Of a stretch of 64,000 nt of DNA, positions 36,115 to 44,628 are shown in pieces. The stretch lies in assembly GCF_024055895.1 (NCBI RefSeq), contig NZ_JAMXLE010000005.1, positions 1 to 64,000 on the forward strand. Reading direction: 5' to 3'. Origin of the DNA: Rhizobium sp. L1K21. Its GTDB lineage: Bacteria; Pseudomonadota; Alphaproteobacteria; Rhizobiales; Rhizobiaceae. The position numbers were made by a program, and so were the translations under genes. Numbering within the stretch: position 1 is the first letter of the stretch; each line of letters opens with the position of its first letter. Under the pieces are notes generated by a model. It did not search any database, was not told where the DNA came from, and saw nothing but the letters and a program-made list of their open reading frames with translations.

Positions 36115-36252
36115 ATGGGTGAACCGGCAATTTACGTCATTTTTTCCGCCGTCATCACCATTCCGATGATCGGTTGGTTTCCGCATTTGCTGGATGCGCT
36201 CTTTGCGCTCTTCCGGCTTTCATCCTCGATGATCGGGACACCTTGGCCATGA
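36115..36252 (+). CDS. 45-residue single-pass membrane protein
   Basis: A short frame between the permease and cpaF2 encodes 45 residues: polar MGEPA, a hydrophobic helix (IYVIFSAVITIPMIGWFP), a second amphipathic stretch (LLDALFALFRL) and a short tail. It is probably real because its ATG is preceded by AAGGGGAGTTG, and its TGA overlaps the next gene as ATGA, the junction type seen through this operon. The function is unknown; it may be an accessory subunit of the permease or of the ATPase complex. Confidence 0.65.
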   Translation: MGEPAIYVIFSAVITIPMIGWFPHLLDALFALFRLSSSMIGTPWP

Positions 36253-37466
36253 ACGAAGTCAACACCAAGATAGCGCCGTCCAGCGCTGCCGATGCCGAGA
36301 CACCGGATAGACGGCAGGCAATTTTCGAAGCCACGGTTCGCCGTCTTCTCCATCCCGTTCACGATCTTCTCGACGATCCGGCAGTGACGGAAATCATGAT
36401 CAACGGGCCTGCTGAGATTTATGCGGAGAGGAAAACCCGCGAGACCCTGCCGGATGGCGGATACCGCGACCGCAGTCTGGTGGAAAAGCTCGCTGCCAAA
36501 TTTGAAGGACCCGAGCATCTGGAAGCGGCGGCCCGCGCCATCGCCCAATATTCCGGCAAGCGTTTGACCCCGGAAGAACTGAGTGTGGAAGCCAGACTTT
36601 ACGACAAATCTCGCGTTCACATCGTTCAGCAGCCGGCGGCACGCAACGGGTTGTGCATCGCCATTCGACGATTTGCCAAGTCGGAACACTCGGTCGCCAA
36701 CCTGATTGCCAACGGCTCGCTGATACCCGAGGCGGCGGATTTCCTCAAAGTCTGTCTGGCGCTCCGCAAGAATGTCGTGGTTTCCGGCGGCACCAGCACG
36801 GGCAAGACGACCGTTTTGAATGCGCTGTCTGAATTCATGGATGCCACCGACCGCCTGATCATCATCGAAGACGTCAACGAGCTGGAGATACGTCAGCCCC
36901 ATGCCGTGTATCTCGAGGCCCAGAAACCGGACAGATTCGGCCGCGGTGGCATTACCATCCGCGAACTTTTCCGGGCCTCACTGCGCATGCGACCGGATCG
37001 CATCATCGTTGGTGAATGCCGGGGTGCCGAAGCCCTCGACATGATCCAGGCCATGACGTCCGGTCACAGTGGCAGCTTGACCACATTGCACGCAGACACG
37101 CCCGATGATGCCTTGAACAGGCTGGAGACGATGGCGCTGATGAGCGACGTGGACCTGCCGCAGCGCGCGCTTCGTGCGCAAATCGCCTCGGCGGTCGATG
37201 TGATCGTTCAGGTGCAGCGGATCGGTGGCCGCAGGGGCATTACCTTTATTCATGAAGTGGGCCGGCTTTCCGATGACGACAATTATACATTGAAGCCCAT
37301 TTTCGATCGAAGCGACGCAATCTACCGGACAGGCTATGACGGACCGCTCTGCGCGCCGACACGTGAGATCGCGTCTTTCGCCGAGGAGGCTGCACCACTT
37401 GCCCGGCAGAAAGGCCTTTCTCACGTCTTCGGCATCGATCCTGCTCCAGCAGATAAACCGACGTGA
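36249..37466 (+). CDS. Second CpaF/TadA-type secretion ATPase
   Basis: 405 residues with no FHA domain. A helical N-terminal domain (FEATVRRLLHPVHDLLDDPA, then VTEIMINGP, as in CpaF) precedes the ATPase core with Walker A SGGTSTGKTT (179-188), RLIIIEDVNEL, Walker B RIIVGECRGAEALDMIQ and His-box LTTLHADT. The open frame begins at 36174, but the ATG at 36249 overlaps the small upstream gene by ATGA. It is distinct from the FHA-TadA at 21178 and has no platform protein pair of its own nearby. Confidence 0.88.
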   Translation: MNEVNTKIAPSSAADAETPDRRQAIFEATVRRLLHPVHDLLDDPAVTEIMINGPAEIYAERKTRETLPDGGYRDRSLVEKLAAKFEGPEHLEAAARAIAQYSGKRLTPEELSVEARLYDKSRVHIVQQPAARNGLCIAIRRFAKSEHSVANLIANGSLIPEAADFLKVCLALRKNVVVSGGTSTGKTTVLNALSEFMDATDRLIIIEDVNELEIRQPHAVYLEAQKPDRFGRGGITIRELFRASLRMRPDRIIVGECRGAEALDMIQAMTSGHSGSLTTLHADTPDDALNRLETMALMSDVDLPQRALRAQIASAVDVIVQVQRIGGRRGITFIHEVGRLSDDDNYTLKPIFDRSDAIYRTGYDGPLCAPTREIASFAEEAAPLARQKGLSHVFGIDPAPADKPT

Positions 37467-37477
37467 GGGAGCAGGCT

Positions 37478-39097
37478 GTGACACGGTATGTCCGAAGATT
37501 TCTAACTGTGTGCCTTCTGGCGATCTGGCCGGTCAGTGCAGCGCTTTCGCAGGAAAAAAGCCTCGATTTCGTCGATTATTCGCAAGAGGTGCAACTCGGC
37601 TCCGGCACTGACACTCAGACGCTTTCGACAGCGACATTGCTTGCCCACCTCCGTGAACAATCGCAAAACGGTACCGTGGTCCACGCCATCTCGCCGGTGA
37701 ACGTCGAAGCTGCGATATCCGATTTCGGGAAAATGCGGCTGGTGGGGATAACCGCTGACCAGCCGCAAGTGGTTGCCGCTTACAGTCAGGAGAGCGGGAT
37801 CAAGTGGATCATTCCCGAGCCGGAGCCCTCATATGTCAGAGATATCAACCGCTCGATCATCGGCAAACAGCCGACGGACCTTCTGTCTGCAGCCAGCTGG
37901 TCCGCAACGTCGCAGCTGCAATCGCTTTCAGCTGAACTGCCGCTCAATTTTTCAGTCGAACCCTTCGAAGCAGACGGGCAAGCCTATGCGCTTGTTCACT
38001 TCGAACTGAACGAGACGAAGTTCAATGCCGGGGAGGCCAGCGGCACCGTTTCCGGCATAGGTGCCTTTGTCATCTCCGCCGACTTTCGCGACATGCTTTA
38101 TTTTGCGAGCAGCTACGAGGGAAGCCTGGACTACGGCGAGGCCAAGGACCGGCCCTTCAAGGTCAGACGGGGCATGGTTGGCTTGGACGAGGCCATGTCG
38201 CCCCTATTGTCGGCGTCCGCCCTGCCAGAAAGCACCGATCTCGCCCGCTCTGCCCATGCGGCTATCCCGACAGCGCTTGCGGTCAGCGCACCGGAAGTGC
38301 CGGAGATTCCCAATACCGCGCTGGGTGTCATCTCGCTCTTGAGTGATGCGCTGGATGCGCAGATCGGTGCAGAAGCGGAAAATCGCGGCAACATCATACC
38401 GGTGCTTGTCGTCGTTGCAGCCTTCTCCACTTTCAACACCGTTGACGGCCTTGTCGCAACGACCGTCAACGTTATTGGCCGCAAGATCGGCAATGAGGCG
38501 ATGCGCGATTATCCTGGCATCGGCCCCCTTGTTGCCAGAGGCACCGGCTATGCGCTTGGCCGCGCCATTCAGGTCATCAATCCGGAGATTGATCCAAAAG
38601 ACTGGGCTAAGGGCGCTGAAACGGCCTATGCCGTCGCCGGGCTGGTTGCGGACGGGATCATGATCCTGAAACCGGATAGCGCTGCGAAGATGGTTGCCAA
38701 GGCGGGGCGCTTTGCGCCTTTGCTGGACAAGACGCTGAAGGTCATGAGCAATGAGTATTTCCAGATCGCAGGCGCTGGCATGGGCTTGGCAAACAATTGC
38801 GGCGGCGCCATTTTCGACGACCACAACCAACAAGAAAAATTTGAGGATTGTATCGCGAGCGTTGTCAAATACGCGGTTGCTTCACAAGGCAAGATTATGC
38901 TGACAAAAGACATCCCCGTCGGCAAGGTCGTTAATTTCAACCTGAAGGCATTTGATATCGTATCCACCCCGGAAGATACTGTCCCGCCGCCTGCCAAAGC
39001 CGCACCAACTTCAAGCGCCCCGGAAACAAAGCAGGCAGCCGCGCCGGAAAAAGCCGGTTCCGGCGATTTGCCGCGCGCGCAGAAAATCGAGTGGTAA
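37478..39097 (+). CDS. Unknown secreted protein closing the rightward operon
   Basis: 539 residues from a GTG at 37478 preceded by GAGGGAGCAG; an earlier GTG at 37463 overlaps the cpaF2 stop and would add five residues. A signal peptide (RRFLTVCLLAIWPVSAALS) is clear. There is a central hydrophobic stretch (IIPVLVVVAAFSTFNTVDGL) and several Gly/Ala-rich helices around 300-420, then a Pro/Ala-rich tail. I do not recognise a family. It is the last gene of the rightward operon. Confidence 0.72.
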   Translation: MTRYVRRFLTVCLLAIWPVSAALSQEKSLDFVDYSQEVQLGSGTDTQTLSTATLLAHLREQSQNGTVVHAISPVNVEAAISDFGKMRLVGITADQPQVVAAYSQESGIKWIIPEPEPSYVRDINRSIIGKQPTDLLSAASWSATSQLQSLSAELPLNFSVEPFEADGQAYALVHFELNETKFNAGEASGTVSGIGAFVISADFRDMLYFASSYEGSLDYGEAKDRPFKVRRGMVGLDEAMSPLLSASALPESTDLARSAHAAIPTALAVSAPEVPEIPNTALGVISLLSDALDAQIGAEAENRGNIIPVLVVVAAFSTFNTVDGLVATTVNVIGRKIGNEAMRDYPGIGPLVARGTGYALGRAIQVINPEIDPKDWAKGAETAYAVAGLVADGIMILKPDSAAKMVAKAGRFAPLLDKTLKVMSNEYFQIAGAGMGLANNCGGAIFDDHNQQEKFEDCIASVVKYAVASQGKIMLTKDIPVGKVVNFNLKAFDIVSTPEDTVPPPAKAAPTSSAPETKQAAAPEKAGSGDLPRAQKIEW

Positions 39098-39257
39098 CGA
39101 TTTCGAGGACGAAGAGACGGGGACAGAGAAAGAGATTCCATCCCCATCTCACATCTCAAAAATCCACGTTATTTGGCCGGAGGGCTGGACGTTTGGGCGT
39201 TCGGCTTTTATCTAAGCGGTAGTGAATTTAAATAATCATACTATTTGGGAGGAAACG

Positions 39258-40769
39258 ATGAGTTTCACACCGCACGGAAAACATCTGATTGCTGGCAATT
39301 GGGTTGGAACGGAAAAGACGTTCACCTCCCAGCCGGCGCATGGCGATGCGCATACATTCTCTTATGGCAATCCTGATCTGGTTGATCAGGCAGCAAAAGC
39401 AGCAGAAGAAGCATTCTGGTCTTTCGGTTATTCGTCGCGCGAAGACCGGGCAGCTTTTCTGAATACCGTTGCTGACGAGATCGAGGCGCGCGGCGCTGAC
39501 ATTACTGCAATCGGTACCAGCGAAAGTGGGCTTCCGACCGCTCGCCTGGAAGGTGAGCGCGGGCGCACGACCGGCCAGCTGCGCCTGTTTGCCCAGCATA
39601 TCCTCAAAGGTGATTATCTGGACCGGCGCGTTGATGAAGCCCTGCCGGATCGCCAGCCCATGCCGCGGCCTGAAATTCGCATGATCCAGCGCCCCATCGG
39701 CCCGGTCGCCGTCTTTGGCGCATCGAATTTTCCGCTGGCCTTCTCCGTTGCTGGTGGTGACACGGCATCTGCGCTGGCAGCCGGTTGCCCGGTCGTCGTG
39801 AAGGGCCATCCCGCCCATCCCGGCACGGGTGAAATCGTGGCTGAGGCCTTCCACGCCGCTATCCAGAAATGCGGCCTGCATCCGGGTGTCTTCTCGCTCG
39901 TTCAGGATGGTGGCCGCGAAGTGGGCGAAGCGGTGGTGACCCATCCGCTGATCAAGGCTGTCGGCTTCACCGGATCGCTTGGCGGCGGTCGCGCGCTGTT
40001 TGACCTTTGCGCACGCCGTCCCGAACCCATTCCCTTCTTCGGCGAGCTTGGCTCTGTCAACCCGATGTTCATGCTGCCGGCAGCCGTTGCAGCGCGCGGC
40101 GAAGCGCTTGGCAAAGGCTGGGCGGGCTCGCTCACCATGGGTGCGGGTCAGTTCTGCACCAATCCCGGCATTGCCATTGTGATGGACGGTAGCGAAGGCG
40201 AAGCCTTTGCGGAAGCTGCACGCGCTGCACTCTCGGAGGTTGGGCCGCAGGTCATGCTCACCGACGGCATAGCCGCTGCCTTCCGCAAGGGCCGCGACCG
40301 TGTTGCCGCCGGCACCGGTGTGCAGGAACTCTTGACCTCCACATGCGATCTGCGCAATGCAACACCTTATCTTTTCCGCACCACTGGCGAAAATTGGCTG
40401 GCGAACCACGAGTTGACGGAAGAGGTTTTCGGGCCGCTCGGCATTGTTGTGACCGTCAAATCGATGGATGAGATGCGCACCATTGCCAAGTCGCTGGAAG
40501 GTCAGCTCACCTGCACGCTGCATATGGACGACGCCGATACCGAAGCAGCCCAAAGCCTGATGCCGATCATCGAGCGCAAGGCTGGCCGTCTTCTGGTCAA
40601 CGGTTTCCCGACCGGCGTTGAAGTGTGCGACGCGATGGTGCATGGCGGCCCCTACCCGGCGTCGACCAATTTTGGCGCAACCTCGGTCGGCACGCTGTCC
40701 ATCCGCCGCTTCCTGCGCCCGGTCTGCTACCAGAACATGCCGAGCGCACTTCTGCCGTCTGATTTCTGA
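39258..40769 (+). CDS. Alpha-ketoglutarate semialdehyde dehydrogenase (2,5-dioxovalerate dehydrogenase)
   Basis: 503-residue NAD(P)-dependent aldehyde dehydrogenase. The catalytic Cys is in GAGQFCTNPG and the general-base Glu in FFGELGSVNP. The long C-terminal segment and GASNFPLAFSVAGGDTASAL are typical of the alpha-ketoglutarate semialdehyde dehydrogenase group, which ends non-phosphorylative pentose and hexaric-acid breakdown at 2-oxoglutarate. The start with GGGAGGAAACG at 39258 is preferred over the open frame from 39222. It is transcribed alone; matching pathway enzymes lie at 58.4-62.1 kb. Confidence 0.88.
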   Translation: MSFTPHGKHLIAGNWVGTEKTFTSQPAHGDAHTFSYGNPDLVDQAAKAAEEAFWSFGYSSREDRAAFLNTVADEIEARGADITAIGTSESGLPTARLEGERGRTTGQLRLFAQHILKGDYLDRRVDEALPDRQPMPRPEIRMIQRPIGPVAVFGASNFPLAFSVAGGDTASALAAGCPVVVKGHPAHPGTGEIVAEAFHAAIQKCGLHPGVFSLVQDGGREVGEAVVTHPLIKAVGFTGSLGGGRALFDLCARRPEPIPFFGELGSVNPMFMLPAAVAARGEALGKGWAGSLTMGAGQFCTNPGIAIVMDGSEGEAFAEAARAALSEVGPQVMLTDGIAAAFRKGRDRVAAGTGVQELLTSTCDLRNATPYLFRTTGENWLANHELTEEVFGPLGIVVTVKSMDEMRTIAKSLEGQLTCTLHMDDADTEAAQSLMPIIERKAGRLLVNGFPTGVEVCDAMVHGGPYPASTNFGATSVGTLSIRRFLRPVCYQNMPSALLPSDF

Positions 40770-40826
40770 TATAGATTGGCGGGTATTTCGCCCGCCAGTT
40801 TATCATCTTGATCGTGGAATAACCTG

Positions 40827-41024
40827 ATGAACCAGTTCGACCGCCCCTTTTACCGCCCACTGTGGATACGCGTCCTCATCGTGCTGGTCTGCTTTGGCTG
40901 GGGGCTGATGGAGCTTTTGAACGGCACCTATTTCTGGACCGTGCTGGTCTGGGGTATCGGCGCCTATGCGGGCTATCGCCTGTTCATTACCTTCAACCCG
41001 GATGGCGATGGCGGTCAGACCTGA
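40827..41024 (+). CDS. Small membrane protein, DUF3329-like
   Basis: 65 residues with two membrane helices ([16 protein letters not shown] and [19 protein letters not shown]) joined by a short NGTY loop and ending NPDGDGG. It resembles the DUF3329 family of small alphaproteobacterial inner-membrane proteins of unknown role. The ATG is preceded by only weak ribosome-site sequence. It is followed by a strong bidirectional terminator. Confidence 0.75.
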   Translation: MNQFDRPFYRPLWIRVLIVLVCFGWGLMELLNGTYFWTVLVWGIGAYAGYRLFITFNPDGDGGQT

Positions 41025-41055
41025 TCGGCCTCGACCGGTTCAGAGAGCAAATGGA

Positions 41056-41090
41056 AAAGCCCCGCGCAGCGATGCGCGGGGCTTTGATCT
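41056..41090. terminator. Bidirectional terminator
   Basis: Arms AAAGCCCCGCGC (41056-41067) and GCGCGGGGCTTT (41074-41085), 12 bp perfect, with a 6-base loop and T-rich flanks on both strands. It separates the rightward DUF3329-like gene from the leftward sugar transporter operon. Confidence 0.85.
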
Positions 41091-41108
41091 TTTGCAGTGG
41101 CGGATGCT

Positions 41109-41900
41109 TCAAGCCTCGACGAGTGCACCCGGTCCGGGGATGGCCTTGGGCGGGCATTTGCCCAGAATGATCATGCCGAGCACTTCATCCTTGGTCACAT
41201 CTTCGGTGCGGGCAGAGCCGACAACCTGGCCGTTTTTCATCACGGTCACGCGATCAGCCAGGTCGAAGACATCGTGGATGTCGTGGCTGATGAGGAAGAT
41301 GCCGATACCCTCGCGCTTGAGCTGCTTGATCAGCTCGCCCACCTGGGCGGTCTCCTGCGGTCCAAGGGCTGCCGTTGGCTCATCCATGATGAGGATGCGG
41401 GCATTGAACAGAATGGCGCGGGCAATGGCGACCGACTGTCTCTGACCGCCGGAAAGCGCCTTCACCGGTTCCTTGAAGCGGCGGAAGTTGGGGTTCAAAC
41501 GACCCATCACCTCGCGGGCATTGGCTTCCATGGCCACATCATCCAGCGTACCCCAACGGGTGCGCAACTCGCGCCCAAGATAGAGGTTTGCCGCCGCATC
41601 GACGTTATCGGCCACGGCGAGCGTCTGATAGATCGTCTCGATACCATATGCCTTGGCGTCACGCGGATTGTTGATGGTCGCCTGCTCGCCCTCGATGAAA
41701 ATATCGCCCCCGTCGCGGCGGTAAGCGCCGGAAAGGATCTTGATCAGCGTGGACTTGCCGGCACCATTGTGACCCAGCAAGCCGACGACTTCGCCTGGAT
41801 AGAGATCGATCGAGGCGTGATCGACAGCCTTGATACCGCCAAAACCAATGGAGATATCGCGCATCTCAACGAGAGGTGTGCCTGTTTTTTCGTCTGACAT
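41109..41900 (-). CDS. Sugar ABC transporter ATPase (xylose/fructose type)
   Basis: 263 residues with a single nucleotide-binding domain: Walker [13 protein letters not shown], signature [14 protein letters not shown], Walker [13 protein letters not shown] and switch His SHDIHD. E. coli XylG has two such domains, so this belongs to the short FrcA-like group common in rhizobia. It is the last gene of the leftward binding-protein/permease/ATPase operon, with GGGAGG before the start. Confidence 0.85.
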   Translation of the reverse strand: MSDEKTGTPLVEMRDISIGFGGIKAVDHASIDLYPGEVVGLLGHNGAGKSTLIKILSGAYRRDGGDIFIEGEQATINNPRDAKAYGIETIYQTLAVADNVDAAANLYLGRELRTRWGTLDDVAMEANAREVMGRLNPNFRRFKEPVKALSGGQRQSVAIARAILFNARILIMDEPTAALGPQETAQVGELIKQLKREGIGIFLISHDIHDVFDLADRVTVMKNGQVVGSARTEDVTKDEVLGMIILGKCPPKAIPGPGALVEA

Positions 41901-41911
41901 AATATCCTCCC

Positions 41912-43240
41912 TTACTTGGCGCGTGCGCGGTAGATGGTGTCAAGGAACACGGCAATGACGAGAACGATGCCGACCACCATCTGCTGGATGGCGGAGTCGA
42001 AACCGACGAGAACCATGCCCGTCTGCAGCGACTGCATGACCAATGCGCCGAGAATTGCGCCATAGATGGTGCCGAGACCGCCACCGAGTGACGTGCCGCC
42101 GATCACGGCTGAGGCAATCACGTAAAGCTCATCGAGCGTTCCAAGCGAGTTGGTGGCCGAGTTGAGGCGTGCGCTGGCGACAATTGCGGACAGGCCGCAA
42201 AGGAAGCCCATAAGGGCAAACACCTTGAGCGTCACCCAGCGCGTGTTGATACCTGCAAGATCAGCCGCTTCCGGGTTTCCGCCGATCGCGAAAACATAGC
42301 GGCCGAAGCGTGTGCGCGTTGCCAGAAAGGTCATGAATATGCCGGCACCGAGCATGATAAGAACGGGAATGGCAAAGCCATGAGCGATGAACAGCCCGCC
42401 TTCCGGCACGGTGATATTGTTGGCCGCTGCATATTGACGAACGATGCCGCTCGGCCAGCCATAGGAATTCACCAGCAGTACGAAGCCGATGACCAGCCCG
42501 CAGCCGACAAAGCCGAGGAAAAACTCAGCCCAAACGGGGCGCAGCGGAAAGTGGAACCGCTGGCGCTGGCGGCGGCTGGAAAGCAACATCCAGATAATGC
42601 CCGCGCAGGCCACGAGGCCGACGATCCAGCTGCCCGTTGCGCCGACTGAACCGTAGGGGCCGCCGCCGAGCAAAGCAAATGTTGAATCAACCGGAGAGAT
42701 GGTTTCGCCGCGCGCCAGAAGATAGGCCGCGCCACGCCACACAAGCAGGCCGCCAAGGGTGACGATGAAAGCGGGAATTTGCAGGTAGGCGATGAGATAA
42801 CCATGGATGGCGCCGATCATCGTTCCAACCGCAAGGCCGACGATGGCGGTCAGTATCCAGATAGCAGGGTGACCGATGCCCAGATAATCCGGCAGCACAT
42901 GCACCTGGGTAATGCCCATGAACATGGCGCAGAAGCCGAGGATCGAGCCCACCGAAAGATCAATGTGGCGCATGACAATGACGAACACCATGCCGGTGGC
43001 CATAATGCCGACCGAGGCGGTCTGCACTGTCAGGTTCCACAGGTTACGTGAGGTCAGAAAGAGGCCGCGCCCATTGGCCCATTCGCCATAGAGATGAAAG
43101 CCGATCCAGATCAGGGCCAGCGCACCGATCATCCCAAGCAAGCGTGAATCGATTTCGGTTTTGCGCAGGAAGCGCGTGATCGCCGACTCGTCGTAGGTTG
43201 CCGACGCCTGCGTCTTTTGCAAACTTGTGGTGTCTGCCAT
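41912..43240 (-). CDS. xylH: Sugar ABC transporter permease, XylH-like
   Basis: 442-residue permease of the ribose/xylose family with about ten membrane helices and the conserved [20 protein letters not shown] loop. The open frame extends to 43312 but the ATG at 43240 is preceded by TGGAGGGAAAC. It lies between the binding protein and the ATPase, and would carry xylose or a related pentose. Confidence 0.82.
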   Translation of the reverse strand: MADTTSLQKTQASATYDESAITRFLRKTEIDSRLLGMIGALALIWIGFHLYGEWANGRGLFLTSRNLWNLTVQTASVGIMATGMVFVIVMRHIDLSVGSILGFCAMFMGITQVHVLPDYLGIGHPAIWILTAIVGLAVGTMIGAIHGYLIAYLQIPAFIVTLGGLLVWRGAAYLLARGETISPVDSTFALLGGGPYGSVGATGSWIVGLVACAGIIWMLLSSRRQRQRFHFPLRPVWAEFFLGFVGCGLVIGFVLLVNSYGWPSGIVRQYAAANNITVPEGGLFIAHGFAIPVLIMLGAGIFMTFLATRTRFGRYVFAIGGNPEAADLAGINTRWVTLKVFALMGFLCGLSAIVASARLNSATNSLGTLDELYVIASAVIGGTSLGGGLGTIYGAILGALVMQSLQTGMVLVGFDSAIQQMVVGIVLVIAVFLDTIYRARAK

Positions 43241-43320
43241 GTTTCCCTCCAGATGCCGCATCCCAGAAGTCCGCTCGCGGCTCTTTACGCAGGGGATGAA
43301 GCACAGTCCCAATTTTGAAG

Positions 43321-43346
43321 CCGCGCCGGGCTTTCCCCCGGCGCGG
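43321..43346 (-). promoter_or_regulatory. Intercistronic hairpin after xylF
   Basis: Perfect arms CCGCGCCGGG (43321-43330) and CCCGGCGCGG (43337-43346) with a 6-base loop, between the binding-protein stop and the permease start. It has the same position and GC-rich character as the hairpins after aglE and chvE. Confidence 0.65.
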
Positions 43347-43380
43347 CCGATATGTCGCCTTCAGGCGATGCGTGGGCTTA

Positions 43381-44415
43381 TCAGCAGCCGTCTACGCCTT
43401 CCATGGCGCCTTCGCAGACTTCATCCTTGGAGATGACGCCGGCGTTGATAACATCGCTGATATTGTCCTTGGTGATCGGGGTCGGGGCGAGGAAGATGGC
43501 ATTCATTTCAACGCCCTTCTCACCGCCGGACCACTTCTCGGCACCTTCAATGGCATCCATTGCCGTGCCGTCAGCAAGTGCCGCTGCAATATTGCCGGCA
43601 GCCTTGCCGAGTTCGCGTGCGTCCTTCCAGACGGACACGGTCTGGGTGCCGCGTGCAACGCGGTTCAACGCAGCCTTGTCACCATCCTGACCGGAAACCG
43701 GAACCGTGCCGGCCATGCCCTGTGCGGAAAGGGCTGCAACAACACCGCCGGCCATGCCGTCGTTTTCGGCCAGAACAGCGTCAACTTCGTTGTTGTTGGC
43801 CGTCAGGATCTGCTCCATGTTCTTCTGCGCATTGTCCGGCTTCCAGCCGTCGGAGAAGCTTTCGCCGACGATCTTGATCTTACCGGCATCAATGTCGGGG
43901 CCGAGAACTTCCATCATGCCGTCCAGAAGGAACTGAGCATTCGGATCGCCCTTGTCGCCCTTGATGATGGCGTAGTTGCCTTCCGGCTGAACGGCCTTGA
44001 CCTTTTCAGCCATGATGCGGCCAACGCCCTTGTTGTCGAAGGTCAGGTAGAACGCGCGATTGTCTTCGATCAGACGGTCATAACCCACAACCGGCACGCC
44101 TTCTGCAGCAGCCTTGTCGATGGCCGGGCCGATAGCGTCCTTGTCCATGGCCAGGATGATCAGTGCATCCGCGCCCTGGGTCAGCAGGCTCTCGATATCG
44201 GTCAGCTGCTTGGCAGCAGAGGCCTGTGCATCTGCAGAAATGTAGGTGTCGCCGTTGGCTTCGATCGCGGCCTTCATCGCGGCTTCATCGGTTTTCCAAC
44301 GCTCTTCCTGGAAGTTCGACCAGGATACACCAATAACCTTGTCCTTTGCCAGTGCAACATTGGACATGGTGACAGCAATGGCCGCACCGGCCATCAGCTT
44401 CAAAACGAGTTTCAT
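43381..44415 (-). CDS. xylF: Xylose-type periplasmic binding protein XylF
   Basis: 344-residue periplasmic sugar-binding protein with signal peptide ([17 protein letters not shown]). It matches the XylF pattern in several places: [50 protein letters not shown] and [19 protein letters not shown]. It should bind D-xylose or a close pentose. It is the first gene of the leftward operon, with GGGAGG upstream, and is divergent from the ROK regulator. Confidence 0.87.
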   Translation of the reverse strand: MKLVLKLMAGAAIAVTMSNVALAKDKVIGVSWSNFQEERWKTDEAAMKAAIEANGDTYISADAQASAAKQLTDIESLLTQGADALIILAMDKDAIGPAIDKAAAEGVPVVGYDRLIEDNRAFYLTFDNKGVGRIMAEKVKAVQPEGNYAIIKGDKGDPNAQFLLDGMMEVLGPDIDAGKIKIVGESFSDGWKPDNAQKNMEQILTANNNEVDAVLAENDGMAGGVVAALSAQGMAGTVPVSGQDGDKAALNRVARGTQTVSVWKDARELGKAAGNIAAALADGTAMDAIEGAEKWSGGEKGVEMNAIFLAPTPITKDNISDVINAGVISKDEVCEGAMEGVDGC

Positions 44416-44501
44416 AATTTACCTCCCAAATGACGAACTGTGGCGACCAGGTGATCATCCCCCTCACCACACGCTACGTGCTGCCGGAGCGAAAAACAAA
44501 T

Positions 44502-44522
44502 TTTTCTCGACAGTCGAGAAAA
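44502..44522. promoter_or_regulatory. Operator for the ROK regulator
   Basis: Perfect palindrome with 10-bp arms TTTTCTCGAC and GTCGAGAAAA around a central A, midway between xylF and the ROK gene (87 bp from xylF start, 107 bp from the regulator). It is the obvious site for control of both divergent genes. Confidence 0.78.
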
Positions 44523-44628
44523 TAGATGTCAGATATTCCCATACCTGTCAACACGGCCTTTATAAGAGTTTATGAATATTGACAGGGACCGGGAGGAGAC
44601 GGTCTTTCAAGGGCCTTGAGGGATTTGC

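Noticed and set aside
11871-39097. A complete type VI secretion system
   Set aside because: No VipA/B sheath, Hcp, VgrG, ClpV, TssJLM or baseplate gene is visible; only the signalling-type parts resemble T6SS.
39228-40643. 471-residue open frame antisense to the semialdehyde dehydrogenase
   Set aside because: Shadow frame; catalytic Cys and Glu motifs support the + strand gene.
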